Assembly (NCBI GenBank): GCA_944387495.1
Contig: CALXFD010000007.1
Location: 1-59,567, forward strand
DNA from: an uncultured Clostridia bacterium
GTDB lineage: Bacteria; Bacillota; Clostridia; TANB77; CAG-508
Direction: 5' to 3'
DNA length: 59,567 bases
Part shown: positions 26,922-36,014 of the stretch, piece by piece
How the letters are laid out: each line of letters begins with the position of its first letter
Numbering within the stretch: the stretch's first letter is position 1
Position numbers and translations under genes: made by a program
The notes under the pieces: generated by a model
Databases searched by the model: none
Told to the model about the DNA's origin: nothing
The model's input: only the letters and a program-made list of their open reading frames with translations

Positions 26922-27368
26922 ATGAAAGTAAAAGATTGTATGTGTTATGAAGTCTGCTGTGTAAAACCAGAAACTAAAATTAATGAAGTAGCAAAATTAA
27001 TGAGTCAAAATCATATTGGTTCTGTACCTGTATGTGATAATCAGAATAAAGTTTGTGGAATTGTAACAGACAGAGATATTATATTAAGAACTATTGCATG
27101 TGATAAAGATTGTAAAACAACAAAAGTTAGTGATATTATGACATCTAATGTTTGCACATGTAATGAAAATGATGATATGGTAAAAGCAGAAAATATAATG
27201 TCACAAAATCAAATAAGAAGATTACCTGTATGTGACCAAAATAATAAAATAGTAGGTATATTAACTTTTGGAGATATAGCACAAAATATAGAAGAATTAG
27301 GTCAAACACAAATATGTAATGTAGTAGGGGATATATGCAATAATAATCAAAATAAAAATGCAGAATAG
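26922..27368 (+). CDS. Cys-rich tandem CBS-domain protein
   Basis: A 148-residue stand-alone pair of CBS domains, usually a sensor of adenosine nucleotides. Each repeat shows the expected pattern: AKLMSQNHIGSVPVC...GIVTDRDIILR and AENIMSQNQIRRLPVC...GILTFGDIAQN. It is unusually rich in Cys (13), including a CMCYEVCC start, which suggests metal binding or thiol-based sensing. ATG 26922 sits 8 bases from AGGTGG. A terminator follows. No enzyme domain is attached. Confidence 0.88.
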   Translation: MKVKDCMCYEVCCVKPETKINEVAKLMSQNHIGSVPVCDNQNKVCGIVTDRDIILRTIACDKDCKTTKVSDIMTSNVCTCNENDDMVKAENIMSQNQIRRLPVCDQNNKIVGILTFGDIAQNIEELGQTQICNVVGDICNNNQNKNAE

Positions 27369-27381
27369 AAAATAAATATAT

Positions 27382-27425
27382 AAAAAATTGAGTTTTATGT
27401 ATATACATAGGACTCAATTTTTTTT
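27382..27425 (+). terminator. Terminator after CBS gene
   Basis: AAAAAATTGAGT (27382-27393) pairs with ACTCAATTTTTT (27412-27423), with an inner ATGTATATACAT palindrome and trailing T residues. Confidence 0.85.
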
Positions 27426-27617
27426 AACTTATAAAATTGAAACTTTATAGTTATCAAAAAAGACTATAAAGTAAAAATAAAATTTTCATAAAAATATTAA
27501 AAATACATATAATAATAGTAAAATTTATTGCAATAACAGTGTAAATGTAAAAAACTACATAATAAAAGGTTTATAGGTTTATCCTTAAATTGAAAACCTA
27601 AATTTAATGTAAGGAGA

Positions 27618-27645
27618 GTATAACAAATTATAAATTATGTTATAC
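27618..27645 (+). promoter_or_regulatory. Hairpin between ribosome binding site and start of ytvI
   Basis: AAGGAG (27611-27616) lies 37 bases before ATG 27654, too far for normal use. GTATAAC (27618-27624) and GTTATAC (27639-27645) form a stem whose loop can fold further. With the hairpin formed, the site and start are about nine bases apart. The same layout occurs before guaA. Confidence 0.5.
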
Positions 27646-27653
27646 AATGAAAA

Positions 27654-28751
27654 ATGATATTTAATATTTCTTATTGGTCAAAAGTAGGAGTAAGGATATT
27701 ATATGTATTATTGTTATTATTAGGATTATATCTTGCTATAAAATTATCTATTTTTTATATGCCATTTTTAATAGCTTTTATAATATCTTTATTAATAGAA
27801 CCATTAATAAAATTTATAATGAATAAAACAGAACTTACAAGAAGGACAAGCTCTATAATAATATTTATAATAGTTTCTCTAATAATATTAGGAAGTCTTG
27901 CGTGGATTATAATTACATTATTTTCAGAATCTTCTAGATTATTACAAGGTCTTAATGACTATGTAGACAAGGCATATAAACAGATTCAGGGATTTATATC
28001 TACATTTGATTTTGATAAGATACATTTATCTGATGAAATTGTAGCAGTTGTTAATAATTCTACAACAAACATGATAGAAACAGGAACAAATTGGTTAAGA
28101 AATGCATTGACAGGATTAATAAACTTTATAACTCAAATACCAACAATTGCTATATGTGTGGGAATTACAGTGTTAGCATTATATTTTATATGTGTTGATA
28201 AAATATATATATTAGACCAATTAGAATATCACTTACCAAAAGTATGGTTTAGAAAAATGAATCTACATTTAAAAGAGCTTATACAAACATTAGGTGGATA
28301 TTTAAAAGCACAAGCAACTTTAATATTAATTTCTTTTATAATTTCACTTATTGGATTATATCTATTATCATTTTTAAAATTTAATGTCCAATATCCTCTT
28401 CTAATGGCATTATTAATAGGATTTGTAGATGCACTACCAATTTTAGGTTCAGGAACAGTTATGGTTCCATGGGCTATTATTTCAGGACTAAATGGAGATT
28501 TAAGATTAGGGATAGCTATAATTACATTATTGATAATAATGTCAGTTGTAAGACAATTCTTAGAGCCAAAATTAGTAAGTAAAAACATAGGAATACATCC
28601 AATATTTACTTTAATTGCAATGTATACAGGATTTAAGTTTATAGGAATAATGGGACTTTTAGTTGGACCTATTGTTTTAATAATATTTAAAAATATTTTT
28701 GCTAATTTAATAGACAAGGGATTTTTTAAAACAATTTTTGATAGGAAATAA
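27654..28751 (+). CDS. ytvI: Sporulation integral membrane protein YtvI (AI-2E transporter superfamily)
   Basis: A 365-residue membrane protein with about seven to eight membrane helices: two at the N-terminus (about residues 14-50), one near 68-88, and a C-terminal block (about 160-180, 220-345). The C-terminal GFVDALPILGSGTVMVPWA and EPKLVSKNIGIHPIFTLIAMYTGFKFIG are signature segments of the AI-2E/YtvI family. The N-terminal form and length match the sporulation protein YtvI rather than a quorum-signal exporter. The start is uncertain because the ribosome binding site is separated from ATG 27654 by a hairpin. Confidence 0.85.
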   Translation: MIFNISYWSKVGVRILYVLLLLLGLYLAIKLSIFYMPFLIAFIISLLIEPLIKFIMNKTELTRRTSSIIIFIIVSLIILGSLAWIIITLFSESSRLLQGLNDYVDKAYKQIQGFISTFDFDKIHLSDEIVAVVNNSTTNMIETGTNWLRNALTGLINFITQIPTIAICVGITVLALYFICVDKIYILDQLEYHLPKVWFRKMNLHLKELIQTLGGYLKAQATLILISFIISLIGLYLLSFLKFNVQYPLLMALLIGFVDALPILGSGTVMVPWAIISGLNGDLRLGIAIITLLIIMSVVRQFLEPKLVSKNIGIHPIFTLIAMYTGFKFIGIMGLLVGPIVLIIFKNIFANLIDKGFFKTIFDRK

Positions 28752-28843
28752 TTGAAAAACATGAAATTTTATGTTAATATATATATTAAATATTTGTGGA
28801 GAGAAACTTTTTAACAATAATTATTGGAAAGGTGGTATATATT

Positions 28844-29359
28844 ATGGAAGGAAAGGAAAAAATTTTTAAAATTCATGTTCGGATAGGAAAAATAATGCTA
28901 AGCTTTTGGGATTTACAAATTTGCAAAATAGATGGGATACCAATAGAAAAACTTATTGATGAGAAATTAAATGATGATAATTATTTGTATCAAAACCAAT
29001 TATATTTCAGTGATGGATATATTGTATTGCAAGAAGATGGCACATTTAAAGGATACTTAACAAATGATACAATTGATGGTTTAATAGCTGAAAATAATTT
29101 AACTTTTGTCATAAATATAAAGAAAAATTTAATGACAAATTTATTAGAAGAAGGAACAACACTAGATGGCACTTGCATAGAATTTACAGAAGAATTTAAT
29201 GAATCAATAGTTCTTTCTGATGAAGAAGACTATGTTTTAAGAGGTGTTAACCAGCAAAATGTTTTACATTATGTGATGGTAAATTTCCAAGAGGTGGAAT
29301 ATAAGCTAGAGAGAACCGAAAGAATTAAAAAAATTTTAGAAGAAAATAAGAAATTATAA
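28844..29359 (+). CDS. Soluble protein, function unknown
   Basis: A 171-residue acidic protein with beta-rich pattern (KIFKIHVRIGKIMLSFWDLQI, DGYIVLQEDGTFKGYL, YKLERTERIKKILEENKKL tail). No family was recognised and there is no signal peptide. ATG 28844 follows GGAAAGGTGG; the frame can be extended upstream to 28796 without support. It contains a CGG codon followed by A (about 28881) that is read in frame, relevant to the CGG frame-break finding. It is convergent with guaA over a bidirectional terminator. Confidence 0.6.
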   Translation: MEGKEKIFKIHVRIGKIMLSFWDLQICKIDGIPIEKLIDEKLNDDNYLYQNQLYFSDGYIVLQEDGTFKGYLTNDTIDGLIAENNLTFVINIKKNLMTNLLEEGTTLDGTCIEFTEEFNESIVLSDEEDYVLRGVNQQNVLHYVMVNFQEVEYKLERTERIKKILEENKKL

Positions 29360-29368
29360 TTCCATAAT

Positions 29369-29404
29369 AAAAAAGAACTGACTCGTTTGAGTCAGTTCTT
29401 TTTT
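29369..29404. terminator. Bidirectional terminator between 28844 gene and guaA
   Basis: AAAAAAGAACTGACTC (29369-29384), a GTTT loop and GAGTCAGTTCTTTTTT (29389-29404) form a perfect 16-bp stem with A and T tails. It serves both converging genes. Confidence 0.93.
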
Positions 29405-30941
29405 ATTCCCATTCGATAGTTGCAGGTGGTTTAGAAGTTATATCATAAACTACTCTATTAACATGTTTTACTTCATTAACAATTCGAGAAGAAACTTTTT
29501 CTAATATATCATAAGGTATTTTACTCCAAACACCTGTCATGAAATCAGTAGTTTCAACAGCACGAAGAGCTATTGTATAATCATAAGTTCTTTCATCACC
29601 CATAACGCCAACAGATTTTAAATTTGTTAAAACTGCAAAGTATTGGTTTATAGATTTATGAAGTCCAGCATTTGCGATTTCTTCTCTAAAAATACTATCT
29701 GCATCTTTTAAAATTTCTAGTTTGTCATCTGTTATATCACCAATAATTCTTATTGCTAAACCAGGTCCAGGGAATGGTTGTCTATATACTAAATTTTCAG
29801 GAATACCTAATTCTAAACCAGTTTTTCTAACTTCATCTTTAAATAAATCTCTTAAAGGTTCTACTATTTCTTTAAAATCAACATAGTCAGGTAATCCGCC
29901 TACATTATGATGGCTTTTTATAACAGAGCTTTTACCTAATCCGCTTTCTATTACATCAGGGTATATAGTACCTTGAACTAAAAAATCAACTGTACCAAGT
30001 TTTTTAGCTTCTTCTTCAAAAACTCTTATAAATTCTTCTCCTATAATTTTCCTCTTCTTTTCAGGGTCTGTTATGCCAGCTAATTTATTTAAAAAACGCT
30101 CTTTTGCATTAACTCTAATTAAATTAATATCAAATTGTTCTCTAAATATTTTTTCTACTTCATCACCTTCATTTTTACGAAGTAAGCCATGGTCAACAAA
30201 TATACAAGTTAATTTTTTTCCAATTGCTTTACTTAGTAAAACTGCTGCAACAGAAGAATCTACACCACCAGATAAAGCACATAAAGCTTTTCCGTCTCCA
30301 ATTTTTTCTTTTAATGATTTTATGCTTTCTTCAACAAAAGAAGAGATTTGCCAATCACCAGAACACTTACAAATATTAAATAAAAAGTTTTTAATAACTT
30401 GTGTTCCATTAATAGATAAATTTACTTCTGGGTGGAATTGAATTCCATATAAGTTTTTCTCTACATTTTCCATAGCTGCATTAGGACAATGGCTTGTTGA
30501 ACCAATGTTTTTAAATCCAGCTGGAACCTCTTGAACAAAATCTGTATGGCTCATTAAAAATTTATTAGTATTATTAAAATCTGTAAATAGGGAAGAGGTA
30601 TTATCTATATTTACATCTGTTTGACCATATTCTCTTGTTTCAGCTTTTTCAACTTTTCCACCTAATGTATGTGTCATAAGTTGCATTCCATAGCAAATAC
30701 CTAAAATAGGAATTCCTAAATCAAAAATTCCATCAGCACATCTTGGTGAATCTTCGCCATATACACTTGCAGGTCCACCAGTAAAGATAATTCCTTTTGG
30801 TGCTTTTTCTTTAATTTTTTCAATTGAAATGTTGTAAGGTACAACTTCTGAATAAACATTACATTCTCTTACTCTACGTGCAATTAATTGATTATATTGT
30901 CCTCCGAAATCTAGAATTAAAATTAGTTCATTATTTTTCAT
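29403..30941 (-). CDS. guaA: GMP synthase (glutamine-hydrolysing)
   Basis: The 512-residue enzyme makes GMP from XMP, ATP and glutamine. The N-terminal glutamine amidotransferase domain has Cys83 in [11 protein letters not shown] and the His/Glu pair in GIQFHPEV (about 170). The ATP pyrophosphatase domain has the P-loop [13 protein letters not shown] (about 220), and the C-terminal dimerisation domain ends KPPATIEWE, as in all GuaA. The ribosome binding site lies 35 bases from the ATG with a perfect hairpin between (30951-30974). No purine riboswitch is seen in the short leader. Confidence 0.97.
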   Translation of the reverse strand: MKNNELILILDFGGQYNQLIARRVRECNVYSEVVPYNISIEKIKEKAPKGIIFTGGPASVYGEDSPRCADGIFDLGIPILGICYGMQLMTHTLGGKVEKAETREYGQTDVNIDNTSSLFTDFNNTNKFLMSHTDFVQEVPAGFKNIGSTSHCPNAAMENVEKNLYGIQFHPEVNLSINGTQVIKNFLFNICKCSGDWQISSFVEESIKSLKEKIGDGKALCALSGGVDSSVAAVLLSKAIGKKLTCIFVDHGLLRKNEGDEVEKIFREQFDINLIRVNAKERFLNKLAGITDPEKKRKIIGEEFIRVFEEEAKKLGTVDFLVQGTIYPDVIESGLGKSSVIKSHHNVGGLPDYVDFKEIVEPLRDLFKDEVRKTGLELGIPENLVYRQPFPGPGLAIRIIGDITDDKLEILKDADSIFREEIANAGLHKSINQYFAVLTNLKSVGVMGDERTYDYTIALRAVETTDFMTGVWSKIPYDILEKVSSRIVNEVKHVNRVVYDITSKPPATIEWE

Positions 30942-30950
30942 AATTCTTTG

Positions 30951-30974
30951 AATGATTATTTTGAAATAATCATT
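30951..30974 (-). promoter_or_regulatory. Hairpin between ribosome binding site and start of guaA
   Basis: In the transcript AAGGAG is followed by AATGATTATT-TCAA-AATAATCATT, a perfect 10-bp stem with a 4-base loop, then nine bases to the ATG. Folding brings the site to about 11 bases from the start. The stem also contains a possible five-codon leader frame (MIISK, stop) with its own close ribosome binding site, so a coupled leader is the alternative reading. Confidence 0.55.
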
Positions 30975-31157
30975 ATCTCCTTTCCTTTAAAATTATATTA
31001 TTATAATAGCATAGTTTATAGTTAAAGTAAAGTTATGTATACATAGAAATTAAATAAAAAATGAGAATTATTATTACAGTTTTATTACAAATATTGAAAA
31101 GATAAGCATAAAATGGTATTATAAAAAATATAAAATAATTCAAAAGAGGAGAAAAAG

Positions 31158-31235
<78 letters not shown>

Positions 31236-31673
31236 TGAAATAATTGGAAAAATAGTATTAAATAGTGTAATAGTAAAAGTTAGAAAAATAGTAGAAGTTC
31301 TAAAAAGTTTTAAAAATATAAATACATTAATAGTAATAGCAAGATTAAACCTATAAAGTATATTGTAATTTTTTAAGTTATAAAAATTATGAATATATAA
31401 TAAAATATAGGTTTAATTTTGCTATTTTTTATATTTAAGAGATTTCATACAAGAATTCATAAAACTTATAAAAAGTTAAAGTATTACAATTCAATTACAA
31501 AATTATTACAAATGATAAAAACACATTGGCAATAAAAAGACTAAAAATTATACTAAATAGAGAGAATAAAAAACATAAAAGCTCGAATACTAAAACAAAA
31601 CGAAGTTTCAACTAAAAAAGAAAAATAGTTGAAAAGAAAAAACAATAAGAAAGAAAAGGGAGGAAAAAAGAGA
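31236..31673. terminator. Gene-free stretch with a 21-bp terminator hairpin (31337-31430)
   Basis: No gene is supported in the current frame, although 31225-31356 is open in the alternative phase of the AG-repeat gene. AATAGCAAGATTAAACCTAT(A) near 31335-31355 pairs with TATAGGTTTAATTTTGCTAT(T) near 31405-31425 with one mismatch and is followed by TTTTTT: a strong terminator with a long loop. The remaining A-rich sequence to 31660 leads into the GGGAGG ribosome binding site of the pilin-like gene. Confidence 0.7.
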
Positions 31674-32951
31674 ATGAAAAAAATGCAAAAAAAGAAAGGT
31701 TTAAAAAACATTCTAATAAGGGAATTACGCTAATCGCCTTAGTAATAACAATAATAGTATTACTAATCTTAGCGGGAGTAAGTATAGCAATGTTAACAGG
31801 AGAAAATGGAGTGTTAACAAAAGCAACAGAAAGTAAAGAACAAACAGAAATAGGACAAGAAAAAGAAGAAATAAAAATGGCATATGCAGCAGCAAAAACA
31901 GGAAAAGTAGATAAAATAGCAGAAGATGTAACAGCAAATGAATTAAATGCAGAACTAGACAAACTAAATTCAACAGGAACAGCAAGTGGAAGTGGAACAT
32001 TAACAGTAACATTTGAAAATGGACATAAATATACAATAGACCAAGGAACAGGAGCAATAACAGGACCAGAAACAGGAGAAGTGCCAGATGAAGGAGAAGA
32101 AGTAAAAGTAGAAGGAGTAACAATACCAAAAGGATTTGTATATGTAGGAGGAACAAAAGCAGAAGGAATAGTAATATCAGATGACCCAGCAGATAAAGAT
32201 AAAGGAACAAGCCATGAAGTAGCCCAAACATTAGTAGGAAATCAATTTGTATGGGTGCCAGTGGAAGATGATAGTGCATTTAAGAGATATGAAGGATATT
32301 ATAATAAAAAATTACAGTCAACGTTATCTTATTGTGAAGAGCCATTTTCAAAAGGATATTCAACAGAGCAATCAGAATATAACGCAATGAAACAAAGTGT
32401 ACTGGACAATAACGGATTTTATGTAGCAAGATATGAGGCATCAAAAGATGAAAATGATAATACAAAAGTTGCAAGTAAACAGGGAAAAACAGTTTGGAAC
32501 AATATAAAATGGGGAAATTCAATGACAGATTCAGCAGGAGGAGCAGTAGAAAAAGCAAAAGGAATGTATACAGACAAAGAAAAATATGGAGTAACAAGTA
32601 CATTAATATATGGAATACAATGGGATGCAATAATGACATGGCTCGACCCAGCATATACAACAGGAAGTTGCGATACAAATAATTCATTTGTAGCAAATTC
32701 AGCAGGAAAAGGAAATTATAGTGGAAGTTTAAAAGAAACAGGTTCAGATGCGAATTATGCAGTAAATAATATATATGACTTAGCAGGAAATGTTTGGGAA
32801 TGGACAATGGAAGCTTACGATAGCACTATTCGAGAATATCGAGGTGGCGATTACGACGATTCAGGTGAGGAGAGTCCAGCTTCTGGTCGTCGGCATTACA
32901 CCTTCTTACAGTGGCGGTTTCGTCGGTTGCAGGTCAGCTTTATACTTGTAG
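31674..32951 (+). CDS. Prepilin-like protein with C-terminal lectin/FGE-type variable domain (probable DGR target), two frame breaks
   Basis: GGGAGG points to ATG 31674, but that frame stops at 31731. Adding one base to the A6 run at 31703-31708 joins it to HSNKGITLIALVITIIVLLI, a type IV prepilin-like signal: Gly before the cleavage site, then a long hydrophobic helix. An Ala/Glu/Lys helix and a Gly-rich strand region follow, then an FGE-sulfatase/C-type-lectin domain (FVWVPVEDDSAF, GFYVARYEAS, IYDLAGNVWEWTMEAY, YRGG). The final part breaks frame at CGG 32891. Removing one G gives ITPSYS...VGCRSALYL and a stop at 32949-32951, the canonical DGR target ending. Unrepaired, the frame runs to 32974 with a nonsense tail. 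Total repaired length is about 425 residues. It is likely surface-exposed and ligand-binding. Confidence 0.75.
32822..32951 (+). other. Probable DGR variable region
   Basis: The last ~130 bases of the pilin-like gene are about half G+C against an AT-rich background. Codons at exposed positions are GAT, GAC, TAC, GGT, CGT and similar, consistent with an adenine-rich (AAT/AAC) template diversified at A. The segment runs from the YRGG motif to the GCRSALYL end, the position and length of variable regions in lectin-fold DGR targets. No template repeat or reverse transcriptase is visible in this window, so they must lie elsewhere or be lost. Confidence 0.65.
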
Positions 32952-32974
32952 GACTGAACGCTGGGAAAAAGTAG

Positions 32975-33340
32975 TTAATCAGATTATGTAAATAAAAACA
33001 CTTAAAATGTACAAACTTTAAAATAAGATATATTATTATCTTTCCAAGAATCAGAAATAGTAGAAGATTATGAAAAGTAGAGAATAAAAAAGATAGTAAT
33101 AGTATGACAAGATAATAATTTCAAAAAATTATTACGGGTTGGTAAACCTGGAAGAATTTTTTGAAGTTACTAGCGTGGTGTACCACTAAATGGTATGCCA
33201 CCTTTTTACGTTTCAAAATATAATCTGCAAAAATTATGTAACAATAGTGTAGCTTCAAACCGTCTACATAACAAATTGACAAATTATGCAAACCATGATA
33301 TAATTTTCAAAGTTATATTAAGAAAAAGAGAGGTATAGCC
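32975..33340 (+). terminator. Gene-free stretch with terminator hairpin (33175-33207)
   Basis: No gene is supported. GTGGTGTACCA (33175-33185) pairs with TGGTATGCCAC (33191-33201) allowing G-U pairs, followed by CTTTTT: a terminator for the pilin-like gene, or the downstream hairpin often found after DGR variable regions. A weaker fold, GGGTT/AACCT, precedes it near 33136-33149. The rest is AT-rich and leads to an AAGAGAGG site for the next gene. Confidence 0.6.
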
Positions 33341-34534
33341 ATGAAAAATAATATTATATCAATTTCCGGAGTTCCAGTAAGCGGAAAAAGTACAACAATT
33401 AAAGAAATAATTGCACAATTAAAACAAGCTGGAATAGATGAAAATAATATCCATTTAATATCAACAGGAGCAAAATTTAGAAAATACTTTAATGCAGTTA
33501 ATGATTTTATAAAAAATATGGGAAATGAAGAAACTTTGCAAACAATTTTAGAAGATAATGAATTAAAAGAATTATTTAGTAACAGTAAATTTAGAAATGC
33601 TTTAATTAATGCAATAGTTCAATTAAGAAAAAGTAATTATGATATAAAAGATTTTTCAGTAGAGCAAGCTAACAATTTAGAAGAACTTAAAGATGTAAGA
33701 GCAATAATTGATACTAGTATAGATACAAGAATACAAGAAATTGGAAAAGAAATAAACCAAGAAGAACACCCAAATGATTTTTGGATAGTTGATTCAAGAC
33801 TAGCATTTAATAATATTCCAGAATCTTTTTCTGTTAGATTAACAATAGATGAAGATATTGCAGCCAAAAGACTTTTTGCAGATAAGTCAAGAGGAAAAGA
33901 AGATAGTAACTATAAAGATTTAGAAGAAGCTAAACGAGCAATTGTAAAAAGAAAAAATGGGGAAGTAAAAAGATATATACAAAGATATAATGTAGACTTA
34001 GAAGATGAAAATAATTATGACTTAATAATTGATACATCTTATTCAAATGTTTCAGACATAGCAGAAACAATTTTAAAATGCCAACAACAATATATGAAAG
34101 ATAAACCATTTGCAAAAAAATGGACTTCTCCAAAGAAACTTTTACCAATGCAAAGAGAAATTGATACTCTTGATAGAGGAGCTGTTTATAGCATGGAAGA
34201 AATGGTAAAAGCAATAGAAAACAAAGGTTATGCACCATATGAAGAAATAGAAGTTATAGAAGCAAATAATAAACTTGCTATACATGAGGGACATCATAGA
34301 AATTTTGCAATGGCGATGCTAGGAAAAACACTAGTTCCATACAATGTTATAGCTAAGGATGAACAAAATATACCAGGACAAAAAAATACAGCTAATACTA
34401 TGATTCAAGGTGTACAAAGAGGTAATTTATTAGGACATGAAAACTTTTTTGACAAAAATTTTTCTTATGATAAAATATACCCAGGAATTTATGAAGAATT
34501 AGAAAATAATTATCATGGTGGAGATGAAAGATAA
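33341..34534 (+). CDS. P-loop kinase fused to ParB/sulfiredoxin-like domain
   Basis: A 397-residue two-domain protein. The N-terminal part (about 1-240) is a nucleoside-monophosphate-kinase-like P-loop domain. Walker A is SGVPVSGKSTTIKEI (residues 8-22), with a DFWIVDSRLAFN strand (about 146), RLTIDEDIAAKRLFADKSRGKED lid-like Arg/Lys segment, and a YDLIIDTSYSN strand, as in cytidylate kinases. The C-terminal part (about 280-375) has EGHHRNFAMAML, resembling the (D/E)GHHR signature of ParB/Srx-fold proteins, some of which phosphorylate serine or proteins. I know no named family with this fusion. A metallo-beta-lactamase-fold gene follows after 34 bp, probably in one operon. Confidence 0.7.
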   Translation: MKNNIISISGVPVSGKSTTIKEIIAQLKQAGIDENNIHLISTGAKFRKYFNAVNDFIKNMGNEETLQTILEDNELKELFSNSKFRNALINAIVQLRKSNYDIKDFSVEQANNLEELKDVRAIIDTSIDTRIQEIGKEINQEEHPNDFWIVDSRLAFNNIPESFSVRLTIDEDIAAKRLFADKSRGKEDSNYKDLEEAKRAIVKRKNGEVKRYIQRYNVDLEDENNYDLIIDTSYSNVSDIAETILKCQQQYMKDKPFAKKWTSPKKLLPMQREIDTLDRGAVYSMEEMVKAIENKGYAPYEEIEVIEANNKLAIHEGHHRNFAMAMLGKTLVPYNVIAKDEQNIPGQKNTANTMIQGVQRGNLLGHENFFDKNFSYDKIYPGIYEELENNYHGGDER

Positions 34535-34568
34535 ATAAATCTAACTAATAAGGAGTGAAAAAGTTTTG

Positions 34569-35219
34569 ATGGAGGAAACATTAAAATTTCTAGGAAAAGA
34601 TTCAGGTTTCGGAGAAAAAAATAATTCAGCTTATTATGAAACTGAAAAAAGTTTAATTATTATAGACTGTGGATTTACAGTTTTTCAAGAATTGAAGAAA
34701 AAATTTGATTTTACTAAGTACGAAGATATTAATGTAATAATTACACACTTACATAATGACCATGCTGGTTCACTAAGTCAATTAATATTATATTTATGGT
34801 TTACATATAATAAAAAAATAAATATAATTAGCAAATGTAATAACATTAAAGAATATTTAAAAATCACCGGAACACCAGATGAAGCATATGCATTAGCAGA
34901 CAATAGTGAAAAAATAACTTTTATAAATACTGAACATGTAAAGTATTTGGATTCGTATGGGGTTAAAATAATTTTGAATAATAAAAAGATTGTATATACA
35001 GGAGATACATGTATAATAGAACCTTTTCTTCCATATTTAAAAGATGCTGATGAATTTTATGTTGATGTTTCAAAATATGGAGGAGCACATTTAAAGATAG
35101 ATGACATAATAGAAAAATTAAGAGAATTAGCAAAAAGTGGAATAAATATTATTCCTATGCATATGGATGATAAAACATATATAAAAGGAGTAATAGATAA
35201 AAATATAAAAGCAAATTGA
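34569..35219 (+). CDS. Metallo-beta-lactamase-fold hydrolase
   Basis: A 216-residue MBL-fold protein with the metal motif THLHNDHAGSL (about residues 59-69), a second His/Asp region IVYTGDTCIIE (about 140) and a final PMHMDDKTY (about 198) supplying His ligands. It is a compact hydrolase without a membrane segment, resembling small MBL phosphodiesterases or lactonases; the substrate is unknown. ATG 34569 is preferred over TTG 34566. It is adjacent to the kinase/ParB-like fusion, suggesting that the pair form and cleave a phosphorylated or nucleotide-linked product. Confidence 0.82.
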   Translation: MEETLKFLGKDSGFGEKNNSAYYETEKSLIIIDCGFTVFQELKKKFDFTKYEDINVIITHLHNDHAGSLSQLILYLWFTYNKKINIISKCNNIKEYLKITGTPDEAYALADNSEKITFINTEHVKYLDSYGVKIILNNKKIVYTGDTCIIEPFLPYLKDADEFYVDVSKYGGAHLKIDDIIEKLRELAKSGINIIPMHMDDKTYIKGVIDKNIKAN

Positions 35220-35234
35220 TTTTAAAATTATAAA

Positions 35235-35292
35235 TACATGAGTTATAAACAATGTTAATAAATGTAAAACATATAACTCATGTATATTTTTT
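35235..35292 (+). terminator. Terminator after MBL gene
   Basis: TACATGAGTTATA (35235-35247) pairs perfectly with TATAACTCATGTA (35272-35284), followed by TATTTTTTT. Confidence 0.88.
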
Positions 35293-35371
35293 TGACAAAA
35301 TGATAGTTTTATGTTAATATAAATTTATATACTTGTAGTTGTTGGTATTTTTAACATAAGGAGGGAAAGGC

Positions 35372-36007
35372 ATGATAAATGATTATAGTTACCAATCAAA
35401 CGCAAATATTCAATGTCTTTTAGAGGATGTTGAATATAGTGAACGAAAAGAAGCATTTTTTAAAATTATTTCTGATTTCCAGAAGTCAGGTGTCCGGTGG
35501 GGATTAGCATGTTCAATGAATTTGTTTTTAAGAGGAGTTGTGGATGAATTCCACGATTTAGACTTACTTGTTGAAGCAAAAGACATTGGAAAGATTATAA
35601 CCATAATGGAGAAAAACGGAGCAGAATTAATTGCTACTGGTGGAAATGGATATTGTGAATCTGATGTCTATATGCATTTTCAATTTGGACGAATTGATAT
35701 TGATATTATTTCTGGTTTTAGACTTATAACTTTTGGAACATCTTTTCTTTATGAATTTAATGAAAATGAGTTGGACAAGATTGAAGTTAACAAAACAGAA
35801 ATTCCATTAATATCAATGGAGGCATTGTATATCCTATACTCGATGATGGAAGGATGGCAGCCAAGGAGAAGATATAAACGAATATTGATAGAAGAATATC
35901 TATTATATCAAAAAGTAGCTTTTCCTAGCATTTTTGAAAATGCATTGCAACAATACCAGCTTCCTGGCTGGATAAGGAGAAACTTAGCTGAATTAATGGT
36001 TAAGTAG
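35372..36007 (+). CDS. Nucleotidyltransferase-fold protein
   Basis: A 211-residue protein with the minimal nucleotidyltransferase pattern: VRWGLACSMNLFLRG (about 40-54) as the Gly/Ser loop, followed by FHDLDLLVEAKD (about 59-70) giving the D-x-D metal pair, and DIDIISGF (about 109) as the third acidic strand. The C-terminal half is helical with an RRRYKR cluster. This resembles aminoglycoside/lincosamide-type and AbiEii-like transferases, but the substrate is unknown. Its base composition is clearly less AT-rich than its neighbours', with CGG and CCG codons, suggesting recent transfer. It starts behind AGGAGGG. Confidence 0.75.
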   Translation: MINDYSYQSNANIQCLLEDVEYSERKEAFFKIISDFQKSGVRWGLACSMNLFLRGVVDEFHDLDLLVEAKDIGKIITIMEKNGAELIATGGNGYCESDVYMHFQFGRIDIDIISGFRLITFGTSFLYEFNENELDKIEVNKTEIPLISMEALYILYSMMEGWQPRRRYKRILIEEYLLYQKVAFPSIFENALQQYQLPGWIRRNLAELMVK

Positions 36008-36014
36008 TTCACGA

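Noticed and set aside
31725..32279. Long Leu-rich minus-strand frames opposite the pilin gene and similar frames elsewhere
   Set aside because: They are antisense shadows of AT-rich coding regions, low-complexity Leu/Phe/Ile with no binding sites.
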